Shown here: piece after piece, positions 32,176 through 44,529 of the stretch
How positions within the stretch are numbered: position 1 is the stretch's first letter
Layout: every line of letters starts with the position of its first letter
NCBI RefSeq assembly: GCF_029633865.1
Contig: NC_079224.1
Location: forward strand, 20,879,064 to 20,943,063
Reading direction: 5' to 3'
DNA length: 64,000 bases
DNA from: Lampris incognitus
Taxonomy: Eukaryota > Chordata > Actinopteri > Lampriformes > Lampridae
Program-made: the position numbers and the translations under genes
The notes under the pieces: generated by a model
Databases searched by the model: none
Told to the model about the DNA's origin: nothing
The model's input: only the letters and a program-made list of their open reading frames with translations

Positions 32176-35169
32176 ATGTCGGCAAACTCAACCATCATTA
32201 AGTTTGGTTTCCAAAACCATAAGGACTTTATCTGTAAAAGGACATGCAAGCGAAAACACTCTGCAGTGTGCAAATTCTGCGGTGCACAACTCACAGAAAC
32301 CGCCGGGACAACGTCAAGCTTTTATCGGCACATTGAGAGGAAGCATAAAGACAGGTAAATTAACCGTTAAATTAGCTACACTGGTAAAGTTAAAATCTGA
32401 AAATTTCAACACCCCATCCTAAGACATTGAGCCAAAATGAGCTCTTTTCTTCCCACGATCGTTTTTTTGCTAACTTTCAGAGCACCGAGTGTATATTACA
32501 GCCAAGTTAGCTTGCATAGCATTGTCAAAAGCAAGATAACAGAATAACAAACAATGAACCCGCCAGGTATTAGTCGAGCCCCCAGACGCCAGGTATTATT
32601 CGAGCCCCCAGGCACCAGGTATTAGTCGAGCCCCCAGGTGCCAGAAATTAGTCGAGCCCCCAGGCGTTACTTGGGAGGTTCTTATGCAATGCAAACGTTT
32701 TTCACTACACCAGTAAATGCAGTAAATGGGTTGAACTTTAGATGCGACCATCGGGAGATATTTCTAGTCTACAGCGTCCTCCATGTTGGTGCTTCGGCTG
32801 CAGAAATTAGATCGTTTGGCTCTACAATGAGACAGAAAGCTAACGCTGTGCTAGCTAGTTCAAAGTCAATAACACTGAATGAGTACGGTTAATCTAATTT
32901 GTTTGATAAAAAATATTGTAAAAAAACATTAAAAAGCACATTTTAAGACAATAAAAACTCAGTAAGGGTAATGCTAAAAAATGTAAAAGCTTGTTTAAAA
33001 GCAGTAATTTAAAGTGACATTTGATTTCATTCATTTTAAAAAAGTGAATATATATTGACTATATAGTGATGCATGATGTCTCTCTGGCTTCTATAATTTG
33101 TTGCTTGTTTGCACTAAGCACATGCCTGTTAGAGATGTAACGTTTGAATCTTCTGAGAATTCTCTCTTGGTATTGGTGGGACTTAATCATTTTAATTCCT
33201 CCTCAATTTCAGGTTCCTGGAGTACAAGGCTGGACAACAGGCAGATGCTACACAGCCAACTATGGCATCCTTTGCCCAGAAAATGCAGATCTACAGTCTC
33301 CATTCCCCAAGGCAGCAAGCCATCAGCGATGCCATTGTCAAAGATTTGATAATTGGGTGTTGCCTGCCACTGTCCCATGTGGAAAATGAACATTTTAAAC
33401 ACTTTCTTGAGATTGTAGATAACAAGTACACACCAATCTCTAGGAGAACAATTTGTGAGAAACACATACCAGTTTTGGTAAAGAAAGTTAAGGAGACTGT
33501 TCTTGAGAAGCTGGAGAAAAGCTCAACAGTGTCCTTAACTACTGATATCTGGTCTGATCGTAGACTGCTTTCCTTCCTCGGAGTAACTGCTCATGTGTGC
33601 AACAAGTCAAATGAATCCTATGCCCTTGAATCCTACTTGCTGGACTGTAGACGTTTCACAGGCAAACATAGTGGAGAGCGAATTTCTTCTGCCTTTGAGG
33701 AGATCACCGACGAATGTGGTATCCGTCAGAAGATAAGTTATATTGTCACAGACAATGCTGCCAATATGAAGTGTGCTTTTTAAGTTCAGATGCCACAACA
33801 GCAGTCAGATGACAGTGAGAGTGAGGAGGAGAATCTAGATGATGAGCACCTGTGGGAGGACATGAATTCTGTGGAGGACACAGAGCTACTCTGGTCATCA
33901 GGTGAGCGTCTTTCTTGTTTTGCTCACTCCCTGCAGTTAGTTGTGAATGACGGCATGAAGGAAGTTAAAGCCATCTCTCGCAGCATTGCCAAAACATCAC
34001 GCTTCTTAACTCTGTTACACAGCAGCTCACAGTTCAAAGACAAATTTGAGGCTGCATTTGACTCTACGAAGACTATTCCTGCTGCAAACAACACTCGCTG
34101 GAACAGCACTTTCAAACAAGTGCAGGCCCTCACAGCTCTGGACCATAAAGCTCTGACTGAAATGTGCAGCAAGGACTATGAAGAAGTGGTATTCAGCACT
34201 CGTGAGTGGAACCAGCTTAAAGAGCTGACTTCAGTTCTCGTACAATTCTCAGAGGCAACAGACCTGACAGAGGGAGAGAAATCCGTTACCATTAGCATGG
34301 TTGTTCTGACTGTTCTGGACCTGCATACACACCTTGTGAAGATGGGAGAGACACGAGTACAGTGTTGGCCATTAGTAAAGGCCCTCCATCAGTCTCTGAT
34401 TAAAAGATTCAGTGGAATCTTTGGCAAAGCAAATATGACTAAAGACAGTGGGGGACAGGAACCTTCCAGCCATAATGTGTATTTTTTAGCTACAATGCTT
34501 GATCCACAGTTTGGATTAAGCTGGGTGGATCTGGATGTTACTAATGGGCTAAATGCAATGCCACTCATGAAGTTTAGAGATGAGCTGAAGAAAACACTGA
34601 CAGGTATACACACATACATTTTACATCAAGAGAAAAATATTGTGAGAGCAGTTTTATTTGATACCTGCAGACACTGTATATCCTTTAATCTAACCTGTTT
34701 TTGTTTTTTGTTTTTTTCCATTTGCTTGTGTTTTTCAGACACTTTGATCGCTGAGGTTGAAAACTTGATGGACTGTGAAGGTAGAGCAATGGACTACGGA
34801 GCCAGAAATGAAGAGTCACCTGGTGATTCACCTCCAGTCAAATGCTCACGCCTTCTTTCTCGTTACAAGGCTCACAAAAAGCGCAGCACAGGCCAAGATA
34901 CAAGTATCAGGGCACAGATAAGTAAATACTTTGATGCCATACAGAATACTGAAACTGATGATGCACTTGTCTTCTGGGACAAAAACCATGACAGATTCTC
35001 ACAACTCCACAACTTGGCACTGAAGGTGTTGTCAGTTCCAGCGTCCTCTGCACCAGTTGAGAGGGTATTTAGTAGAGGAGGCATCATCATGAGGCTCCAC
35101 CGAGCCCGTTTAGGTCACAAAATGCTTCAGGCTCTAATTTTTCTGAAGTGCAACCAAGCTTTTGTTTAA
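32176..35169 (+). pseudogene. hAT (ZBED-type) transposase, three exons, one internal stop
   Basis: Exon 1, 32176-32354, encodes a BED zinc finger (CKFCGAQL ... YRHIERKH, CxxC...HxxxxH). Exon 2, 33213-34603, joins in frame and carries the catalytic core: TTDIWSDRR, IVTDNAANM and, after the stop, LSCFAHSLQLVV and ANNTRWNS. Exon 3, 34739-35169, holds the hAT dimerisation end (SVPASSAPVERVFSRGG). Introns are GT-AG (34604-34738 is free of stops). The single visible lesion is an in-frame TAA at 33781-33783 between NMKCAF and VQMPQQ. Otherwise the length and domain order are those of a complete transposase. Confidence 0.9.
32560..32668. repeat. Minisatellite, about 26 bp x 4
   Basis: Four consecutive units around CCAGGTATTAGTCGAGCCCC, slightly diverged (ATTATTCGAG, GAAATTAGTCGAG). 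It lies inside the first intron of the hAT transposase. Confidence 0.85.
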
Positions 35170-36039
35170 CCTCCTCATCCCTAGAGCCATGCAGGATCCT
35201 CCCATCTCACCCTAACCCTGGCCCAGAAATGGGACCTTTGAGGTCTTTCACAACCACCCCTTTGTGAGTGTATTCTTAGTGTTGAGCTCAGGCTTTTAAG
35301 GGTTTTACACATGTTGTTCATGCTTGGCATGCCACAATTTTCAGTTAAATTATTCCTAGTTAATTTATGCTTTAATTTTATGAAGCAAAGTTGTTATGGC
35401 TGCCTAGGAGAATTAATACTTATAAAAAGGACATTGTCTGGCCTTCTCTGTTGTGAAAGTTCTTCATAGCCGTGCACCTAAGTTGTTTTTTCTTTTTCTA
35501 TGTGAGTGTGCTCACTTTTTTGCTTCTTTGGAAATCTACATGTCTTTTATAAGACTCGTGCAAAAACTAAAAGAAAGTGTATCTTATTTCAGATGATGTA
35601 TTTATCTGTTTACACTTAGGCACAATAATTCAACAAATCCAGATTAACATCTTCTTGCAAGATATAAACAAAAAAAAGACTTAATTGCTTGAAAATGAGT
35701 CAAAATAGCTGGCAAAGCACCAAAAGGCAAAATGTTCAAGAAAATTATTAAAAAATACCTTGCTGAAAAGAAATGTTGCTGTTGCATTTATGTAAAAGCA
35801 AACTTGATTAAAGAAAAAGATACTGGTCATTTGTTCTGTTTTGTTGTGATTTTTCTTTGATATATACAGTCTTGGTCTTGTCTCGGTCTCGACCTCCAAA
35901 TGTCTTGGTCTTGTCTTGGTCTCGACCTCCAAATGTCTTGGTCTTGTCTCGGTCTCGATACTCTCTAGTCTCGATAATGTCTTGGTCTCGGTTGGTGCGG
36001 TCTTGACTACAACACTACATGTTGGTGCTTGACTAACGG

Positions 36040-36116
36040 GTCGAATCCTTTAGTCGACTGGTTAACGTTGTCGCTTGCGGAGTGGGAGACACGGGTTCGC
36101 GTCCCGGCTGTGGCGG
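36040..36116 (+). repeat. tRNA-like (SINE head) sequence
   Basis: The A-box-like TAGTCGACTGGTTAACG and B-box-like GGTTCGCGTCC are spaced as in a tRNA promoter. No convincing cloverleaf or CCA end, and a C-run follows, so a SINE head is more likely than a functional tRNA. It directly follows the hAT element. Confidence 0.5.
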
Positions 36117-36665
36117 TCCCGGACTGCCCCCCCCCCGAATTCGCTACAATATATAACATGAGGTCTATAATGGTCTATAATGACGCACTGGTATCAGAAG
36201 CTGATGGTCTTAATCACACCGTAGTTGGCTCAAAGGCGACAAAGAGAAAACTAGCATCAATGCCCCAGTTTTCAAGGGGGCGGGTTCACCTCATTGCGTA
36301 TGTAATTATTTTTTTCTCCAAAATATCTGACAGTACCCATAAAGCTGGTAGTTGTTCCAGTTATAGTTCTTATGCTGCCTATGCAAATCTCCTGTAATAA
36401 CTGAACAAGAAAAAAAAACAACACTTGGCGAGTGTTGAAAAGACACTAAAACAGTAAAACATTTGTTCCAGTTCAACACAAACAAACCTGTCTGAGTCCT
36501 CAGAGAGGAGATGCTGTATAAAAGAAACAACTGCAAATGTTGCACTGTAAGCAGGCCCATCCTATTGTACCAACACAGCAAATCCTCCTGTTTGGTACAC
36601 AAAAGATGCTCACAGGTAGTTAGTCAGCTCTGACATAGATAAAAATAGATTTAAGTTACCCCACA

Positions 36666-36666
<1 letters not shown>

Positions 36667-36763
<97 letters not shown>

Positions 36764-36775
36764 ACACACACACTG
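36667..36775. repeat. Compound (GT)n-(CA)n palindromic microsatellite
   Basis: About 28 bp of GT, then TATA, then about 70 bp of CA: a near-palindrome able to form a hairpin or cruciform. A (TA)n tract follows at 36875-36898. 36117-36660 holds no recognised feature. Confidence 0.95.
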
Positions 36776-36904
36776 TATATAGTATACATGTATACTGTGG
36801 CAGGATGAGGAAAAACACAGGAGATGAAGGCGAGTTAGAACTTTATTCCTCAGCTCCAAAACCAAACTATATACAATATATATATATATATATATATAAT
36901 GTCA

Positions 36905-37130
36905 ATGGCGGCACGGTGGCACAGTGGTTAGCACAATCGCCTCACAGCAAGAAGATCCTGCGTTCGAGCCCCAGGGTAGTCCAACCTTGGGGGTCGTCCC
37001 GGGTCGTCCTCTGTGTGGAGTTTGCATGTTCTCCCCATATCTGTGTGGGTTTCCTCCGGGTGCTCTGATTTCCTCCCACAGTCCAAAGACATGTAGGTCA
37101 GGTGAATTGGCCATACTAAATTGTGTCTAG

Positions 37131-37222
<92 letters not shown>

Positions 37223-37325
37223 TGGCCTGGCGGCCTGTCCAGGGTGTCTCCCCGCCTGCCACCCAGTGACTGCTGGGATAGGTTCCAGCAGGAAAAGCGG
37301 TTCGGATAATGGATGGATGGATATA
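36905..37325 (+). repeat. Full-length tRNA-headed SINE with GGAT tail (family B)
   Basis: The head GGCGGCACGGTGGCACAGTG with A box TGGCACAGTGGTTAGC and B box GCGTTCGAGCC is followed by the conserved core (GTGTGGAGTTTGCATGTTCT; AGACATGTAGGTCAGGTG), an internal (GT)n expansion at 37133-37220, the TGTCCAGGGTGTCTCC block, and a (GGAT)n tail. Confidence 0.88.
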
Positions 37326-37489
37326 TATCAATATAGATGTAGGAAAAAAAAAACTTTTAATACATGGCAGTACAAGCTTGTCCCGTGCATCGCGTACTCA
37401 TCAGCTGCTATTCCGCTCCTCATTTGTTGAGCACTTTTATCAGCACCATTGACGGTTTCCGAAAAAAACCCAAACGTTTTATATACTAT

Positions 37490-37490
37490 A

Positions 37491-37539
<49 letters not shown>

Positions 37540-37553
37540 TGTGTGTGTGTGTA
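37490..37553. repeat. (GT)n microsatellite
   Basis: About 60 bp of GT with two interruptions. The flanking 37330-37490 and 37567-37760 look like halves of an old dispersed repeat, which I cannot name. Confidence 0.9.
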
Positions 37554-37759
37554 TGCTGCATGTTTGTCACACTGCACGCTGCAGTATGAAACTATTTTCT
37601 AGATTTCGTTTGTTCGCAAATACACAATATACAGCACCTGTGTGACTGTGATGTTGATGCACTTGACCAATTTCTACCATTTTCCGCAAGATCTTTCCCT
37701 TTCGAGACACACATCTCTTTTCAGCATTGAGCAAAATAAAACACAGCAACGTAGAGTTT

Positions 37760-40574
37760 TAGGTTTCTTTTTTTCATGGGTCAAATCAAGTTGACAATAC
37801 ACCATTTAAGAGCTCAAAAACGCTTTCCCCCAGTCCTACAGGGAAGAAAAATAAAAATCAGTGGAATTGGTTTTTTCTCGTGTTGATTTTCTCAGAAACA
37901 TCTCTTGAGGTCCTCGGGAAGGTTGAATGAGTTCATGGTGTCCAGATGAACTGAACTGATTCAACCTTGCTGGGATCCTTCAGATGCCTCGACGCACCTT
38001 GAGCACCTCTTAATAAGGACGCAGAGTTTAAGTCTTTTAGGTGATGGAGGGGGAAAATGCTCAACTTTTGGTCATCCTCTCACTTAATTGTGTGATTCAA
38101 GGGTGTTGTTTTCATATAATCAGATGAGGAAATCAGACCCTGTCCCTGCGGTTCAGAGCGGCTTGTTGTGCTTCAGAGGGCCTGTAGATGACAGCAAATA
38201 TCCATGTCCATTTGGGACAGGTTGAACAGCCGCACTCCCGAAGGCCTGCTATGAAAAGAGCCCTGCTCAGGTTTCACTAGAGAAGCCATAAGTGAAAAGC
38301 CTGAAAACCGATCCTAAGTCAACAGTTTGTCTCATCGGTTTAAGAATCTGTATGAATTTACGACTCCCATTACGGGAAATGAGACTCTTACCCATAAAAC
38401 GTCCAGATTTCATTCCAAAAAAAAGTTAGCTAGGATTACATCAGGGAAAGAGTGATATCAAAAAATACTATAAACCAACTTGACGTGACGCTCCTGTAAT
38501 TTGTTTGGGCTGGAAGAGGGAGAAGGAAGTTGTCACAGATAAATACCAAATGACTGTTTTACCTCAGAGGGGGATATAAAGTATGACTCGTGCCCTGGCA
38601 AGTGTATTTAGGGTAGTTCAGCATGACCCCGAGGTCAGCATTACACGAGCTATGGGGCCACCATAAAATTAGTGCGCACAAAAAGAGTTATGCTTCTCAC
38701 CAGCTGAGGCCCCCAACTTCCATTTTAAAGGAAATAGTAAACTTAAACTAACACGAAGAAATGTTTTCAAGGTTGATGTCATTGAAAGGCTGCCATTATG
38801 AGTAGATAAGATTTTACTGCATCTGTCAGTGCCGTTAAGTGTGATTTACTGTGACTCATAAAGGGGATGTGCATGTGTTATTTGGAGAGTCACCTAATTT
38901 TCATTTTGTCGTCTTTCAGCCGAAGCTCACAGAAAGAAGTGAGGGCTGAAGAGGACGACGTGAAGGGAAACCCAATTTGTCCTGAGATCAGCGCATGTGC
39001 GGTGTTTGTTAGAAAATGGGAATTGATATTTTCTCGATGTAACCGAATTTCTCAGTGTTGTGGCCCCAGACATGATTTGTGTGTTTGTGTGCACTGAGCC
39101 AAGGGGCCGGAGAAAATACAGCATTACAAATGAGGCCATGGGTTAGCAAAATCCTCTGCGTGTACTTGATTTGTGGGAGGCTGTCATCTGCAAACAAAGC
39201 TAGTATGGGGGGGTGGAGGTTGGGGGTTATTGCACAATTAAGCCGGATAACACTCAACAGGAGGTTCTGGTTTCCCAAGACCTAAAAAAAAAAAAAAAAA
39301 AAAGGTGGCGAAGGTTTCATGTGTCCGTGATGAAATTTAAGAAGCGGGGATTTGTCACTGAGAAAAGCCTGGCGCGCATTGCTCCAGAAAACTTGACCAA
39401 ATTGTTGTGTTTGGTCCAAATGTGAACTGTCGGGAGAAATGTTGAGGAGCGGTTGAAACGGCCTTGCATCAGAGTAACGAAGCGGGAGATGGAGATACTG
39501 TACTTTGGTAATGAGAAGAGACGAACATTATTTAACGACTCCTGCTGCTCGTGACTATTTAGTTAGCCGGATCACGCGGCCCTCTACATCTGTTTCTATT
39601 TAGCAGCCTACCGAGAGATTAAACGAGTGTACATAGTAATGGATCTCAGCCCGTGTACATTCTGTAATTGCGTTGTGCTTTTCCTACTAGGACATAAAGA
39701 AAAAGATACTCAGGCTGAGGAGGACATAAATATTTAGATTGCAAAAGAAGCGTGGCAGGTCCTGGAACTCAAGCGAGGCTTTTGCAAAACAGTAAAACAC
39801 ACTGACGTCTAAAGTGCTTATTGCGACACGGGTTTTAAGCAAAACATAAACAGACACCATGTATGCACTAAAGCGAGCTGTTGCACAGCTGCAGAGAGAA
39901 AGGAACCCACCCCCCTCCCCACCCCCCCCCACACACACACACACCTCTCTCCCTCAGGCATAAGGGGGGTCATCAATTGATTCCCACTGTATCGAGTCCT
40001 TCTTGTTAAAACAGATGGCAGGGGCACCAAAGAGCTCGCGGTGCACCTGATGGAAGGCTTGATAGGAAAACCCAAAGGACCCTGTGTCAGCGGCCATGGG
40101 GGCCAGTAGATTCTAAGCACATTAACATTCCTGAATAAATAACCCCAGGGAGTGTTACTGTGGAGACGTTAAACAGGATTTTCCTCCCAGAGCCTCGGAA
40201 AAAAAAAAAAAGGCCAGGCATCGTTCTGGCATCTCCGTTGCCCCCGGTTAGGAAGGGCCGAAGAACTCAAAGATGAATTCCCCGAGCCGAAAGGAGATTT
40301 CTAAGCTGCCTGTGTCCCTGCTCCCTATCCTACCCTTTGAGGAAAGATGAAAGAAAAGGACAAATGCAGATCAGATAACCAACGCAGAGGAAACCCCCCC
40401 CCCCCCCCGCTCCACCGTGCCCAGCACCGGACTGGAATCTTTTTATAAAATATTATTTATTCCTAATTGTTAAAGTAGGACGTCGCTAATCACAATTAAC
40501 ATGACACATCCAGAAAGACTTTTAGCCCATTCTATATCTTGATAAGACTCCACTTAAGGATGACCTTATTCAAG
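37760..40574. other. Intergenic, no gene recognised
   Basis: 2.8 kb with low repeat content compared with the rest of the window. No splice-consistent exon or known protein motif was found. Homopolymer A runs lie at 39284-39303 and 40200-40212, and a C-run at 40395-40408. Possible conserved non-coding DNA downstream of plpp3, unproven. Confidence 0.4.
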
Positions 40575-42230
40575 TTAGAGTTCAACTTTATTATCATGTG
40601 TATTGGAATACAATGAAATTCTTGTACTCTGGCTCTCTCTGCCTTAACACAAAGGACACAAGGACAAAGGACACAAAGCACACCCTCCCTACACTGGCCC
40701 TACATAGACTATGTACGCAGAATTCATACATTATATACATTATATAGGAAAGTACACGATAACACAACAATGTAAGGTGTATATGGGTGCATCAACAGTT
40801 CAGCAACCTGTGGAAAGAAACTATTACTGAGACGGGTGGTGTGTGATTTGATGCTCCGGTAATGTTTTATAGATGGAAGGAGCAAGAACAGAACGCAAGA
40901 GGGTTGGCTGGTGTCCTTAATGATGTTTTGGACTTTCCTTTTGCAGCGAGTGGTATAAATATTATGAAGTTGTGGTGGTTCCATGTCATTGATTTTTGCT
41001 GCTGTCTTTACAGTTCTTTGAAGCAGTCCGCAGTCCTGAGCAGTCAGGTTGCCAAACCACACTGTCCTACAGCCTGTCAAGACACCCTCCATGGTACTGC
41101 CATAAAAGTTCATAGGAGTGGGTGTCTGGGTAGCATAGCAGTCTGTTCTGTTGCCTACCAACACAGGGATTGCCAGTTCGAATCCTCGTGTTACCTCTGG
41201 CTTGGTCAGGCATCCCTACAGACACGATTGGCCGGGTCTGCCAGTGGGACGCTGGATGTGGATATGTGTCCTGGTCACTGCCCTAGCTCCTCCTCTGGTC
41301 AGTCAGGGCGCCTGTTCAGGGGTAGGGGGAACTGGGAGGAATAGTGTGATCCTCCCACGTGCTATGTACCCCTGGCAAAAGTCCTCACTGTCAGGTGAAA
41401 AGAAGCAGGTGGCGACTCCATGTATTGGAGGAGGCATATAGTAGTCTGCAATCCTCCCCGGATTGGCAGAGGAGGTGGAGCAGAGACTGGGACAGCTTGG
41501 AAGAGTGGGCTAATTGGCCAGATACAATTGGGGAGAAAAAGGGGGAACCCCCCCCCAAAAAAGTTCATAACAGTTTTGGTACTCATACAAAAACTCTTGA
41601 GACACCTCAGATGAGAGACATTCTCAGTAGAGACCATGTGAGGGTGTCTGTGATGTGTAAACTGAAAAATCTAAAACTGTCCACGATTTCAACAGATGAA
41701 CCACTGATGTAAATAGGAATGTGATTTTCCTTGATCTTTCTGACGTCAAAAATGATTTCTTTTGTCTCAGAGAGAGGATGTTATCATGGCACCATATGGT
41801 TAAATCTTCCACTTCCCTCCTATTGCCTCTCATCACTGTCGCTTATTAGTCTAATCACTGTGGTGTCATATGTGAATTTAATGATGCTGTTGTTGTCATA
41901 TTTGGCAAGATAATCATGTGTTAACAGACTGTACAATAGGGGACTGAGACAGGAGCCCTGAGGTGCGCCGGTCCTAAGAACTAATGCAAATGCATATGTT
42001 TTACCTATTCTCACAGTCTGGGGCCTTCCTGTCAGGAAATCAAATAGCCAATTACGGATAGAGTTCCCCAGACCAAGACCTCTGGGTTTCAACACCAGTT
42101 TGGATGGTACAATTGTATTAAAAGCAGAGGTGTAACAAAAACCAACATTGTGACATAGATATCTTTCAAGCGTATAAATCTTTGTATGAATCCATGGAAG
42201 AGGCTTAGAGCCACTGCCCGGCACTTCGGT
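40575..42230 (-). mobile_element. 5'-truncated L2-type LINE, split by a SINE
   Basis: The minus strand carries an L2-like RT remnant: YTSAFNTIVPSKL, LFDFLTGRPQTVRIG, TGAPQGSCLSPLLYSLL, then FTYDTTV where FADD is expected (41820-42200). The C-terminal part LTGCRTVWFGN and NSFFPQVAELL lies at 40724-41110, then a 3' tail containing AACTTTATTATCATG-type sequence ends near 40575. The SINE at 41115-41558 interrupts it. The catalytic site is lost, so it is dead. Confidence 0.8.
41115..41558 (+). repeat. tRNA-derived SINE (family A), copy 4, with target duplication
   Basis: The best forward-strand copy: A-box region GGGTAGCATAGCAGTCTG at about 41128, B box CAGTTCGAATCC at about 41175, body, and an end AATTGGGGAGAAAAAGGGGG. 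Flanked by AAAAGTTCATA at 41104-41114 and 41559-41569. It is inserted in the L2 element. Confidence 0.9.
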
Positions 42231-42725
42231 AGTAGTTAAAATAAGAATCTCCTGAAGACATATTGTACTTACAAAACTATAGCAACATAAAGCCAAAACA
42301 AATACTCACAAAAAGACCATTGTCTGGTAAGCCTACGGCTTAGGGATCTACTGATATTTCATGCTGATTTTTTTTCTCTGAAATGAAATTATGTTGTTTC
42401 TTACTGAGGAGGAGGAGATGATATACTACATTACAATAATGCTAGTCTGAACTGCAACTGTATTTTTTTCTGATGGTAATAACGCAAGCTACATGCCACT
42501 GCCCTCTCTTGTGCTAGGTATGGTTTAATGGCTTTTGAATCACATTATAAATGATAAAAGATCCATCAGATTCACAGTTACATGTGTGAATTACGCCCTG
42601 CAGGTGATAAGTTGTCCAAATCGATGTAAAAAAAAATTACCCCACACCATGACCCACTATTGCTTAAACAGGCCCTTATGCTGGTGTTTCCATTATTTTG
42701 ACAATACCCTTAGCATCCACAATCA

Positions 42726-42850
42726 TGTACACACACATATGTACATACATACACACACACACACACACATGGTTGTAGACACTAAAACTCATGCTAATGT
42801 GTGTGTGTGTGTGTGTGTGTGTTTGTGCGCGCGCACGTGTGTGTGAGAGA
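42726..42850. repeat. CA and GT microsatellites
   Basis: (CA)n at 42726-42770 and (GT)n at 42799-42822, near-inverted to each other. 42231-42725 shows nothing recognisable. Confidence 0.9.
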
Positions 42851-43057
42851 GAGTAACAGAACCACTGAGGTCTGTATCCCTTCATTGTAGATTTTGGACA
42901 CCAGTAAGAGTTCACACACAGTTTTACCACCCTTCAGTTTACCGACATGCCTATCTAAGTTTCATTAGCCTGCTTTATAGTAACCAGGAATTTACATTTA
43001 GTCACATTAACATGAAGCAGTAAGACGCTCCTGGTGGAATACTACACAATAACCGTA

Positions 43058-43058
43058 G

Positions 43059-43153
<95 letters not shown>
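43058..43153. repeat. (CA)n microsatellite
   Basis: About 94 bp of pure CA, one of the longest in the window. Confidence 0.95.
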
Positions 43154-43154
<1 letters not shown>

Positions 43155-43673
43155 TCTCTCTTACTCTAACTGTGCATGATGTGGTGTCAGAGAAGAGATG
43201 GACTAAATCCAGTGACAGAATTGCTCTGGATAAGACCCATAGCTGTGTTATGGAGCAGCTTTTTGCTCTCCAGATAGCAGCCCAGTCCGCCCTCCCCCCC
43301 CCCCCCCCTCGGTGAATCACACATTCCTAATGTAGGAAGTCAGCGCCGAGGGAGGACTTTGGTTTCAGACACATTGATGATTGTATAAAATATAACTTCA
43401 CCTGATTGGGGGATTTTTTTTCTTTCCTTGCTCTGAAGGACCGTGATGGTTTTCTATAAGTGATGTCTCTCCAGAGGCCCATTGCCTTAAAGGTCACCAC
43501 GAAGGGCCCACAGAGAGACGTGAAAAAGAAATCAAATGAGGTCAAAACCTGTTGGCTGGGGGCCAAAAGAAATACAGGTGTCAAGCAAGAGTGAGAGTAG
43601 TACCTGAGATTTCAAGTCAAATACACACTGAAACTCATACCCCAGCCATCTTCCGCTGCTAGCCTTTTCTCTT

Positions 43674-43713
43674 TCCTCCTTTCTTTTCTTTTCTTTTCTT
43701 TTCTTTTCTTTTG
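43674..43713. repeat. (TTTTC)n pentanucleotide tract
   Basis: About seven units of CTTTT. 43160-43670 and 43714-43868 contain no recognised gene or repeat. Confidence 0.9.
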
Positions 43714-43884
43714 CAGTGGCCTTGTCTTTTCCCGTCCTTCTCTCCTCTCTATGGTCGCTGGGTGAAAACAAGAGGGGCCCCATTGAAAGGGGCCAAGGAT
43801 TTTCCCCACCACCATTACATGGCACAAAACATCTACATTTACTCTGCACTCTACATACAGCATGTGAGCTGTTTGTTATATCTT

Positions 43885-44529
43885 TTTTTTTCTTTTGGAT
43901 TTTTTTTTCTTCCGTTTTTCTCCCCAGTTGTACTTGGCCAATTACCCCAAACCTCCGAGCAGTCCCGGTCGCTGCTCCACCCCCTCTGCCGATCCAGGGA
44001 GGGCTGCAGACTACCACATGCCTCCTCCGATACATGTGGAGTCGCCAGCCACTTCTTTTCACCTGACAGTGAGGAGTTTTGCCAGGGGGGCGTAGTGCAT
44101 GGGAGGATCATGCTATTCCCCCCAGTTCCCCCTCGAACAGACGTTCCGACTGACCAGAGGAGGCGCTAGTGAAGCGACCAGGACACATACCTACATCCGG
44201 CTTACCACCCTCAGACACGTCCGATTGTGTCTGTAGGGACGCCCAACAAACACACACACATTAATTCCTAGGGACAATTTAGTATAGCCAGTTCACCTCA
44301 GCCCTGTGATGGCCTGGCTTGTCGAGGGTGTCTCCCCACCTGCCGCCCAATGACTGTTGGAATAGGCTCCAGCATCCCTGCGACCCTGAGAGCAAGATAA
44401 GCGGTTAAGATAATGGATGGATGGATGGATGGATGGATGGATGGGACGCCCGACGTAGCACGGGGATTCGAACTGGCGTGTCACATGTTGGGAGGCGACG
44501 GAATAGACCGCTACACTACCCGGATGCCC
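43885..44529 (-). repeat. tRNA-derived SINE (family A), copy 5, interrupted
   Basis: The minus-strand head lies at 44450-44529 (GGTAGTGTAGCGGTCTATTCC; GTTCGAATCCCC) and the body at 43885-44247. The two parts are separated by a family B SINE. Outer duplication CTGTTTGTTAT(A/G)TCTT at 43869-43884 and 44530-44545. Confidence 0.88.
44248..44442 (+). repeat. Truncated family B SINE nested in family A SINE
   Basis: It carries the blocks GTGATGGCCTGGCTTGTCGA and TAGGCTCCAGCATCCC and a (GGAT)n tail at 44413-44442. Flanked by GGGACGCCC(A/G)AC at 44236-44247 and 44443-44454, a 12-bp target duplication of host SINE sequence. Confidence 0.88.

Larger units (their letters stand above)
31861..36017 (+). 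mobile_element. hAT-superfamily DNA transposon, near complete
   Basis: 4157 bp flanked by the exact 8-bp duplication CATGTTGG at 31853-31860 and 36018-36025. Both ends start with TAGTGTTGTAGT in inverted orientation. The subterminal zones 31879-31990 and 35868-36000 are packed with GGTCTCG/CGAGACC-type repeats. It contains a three-exon ZBED-like transposase gene. Confidence 0.93.

Noticed and set aside
42726-43153. CRISPR-like or tandem array structure
   Set aside because: Only simple CA/GT repeats; no spacers, and the genome is a vertebrate.
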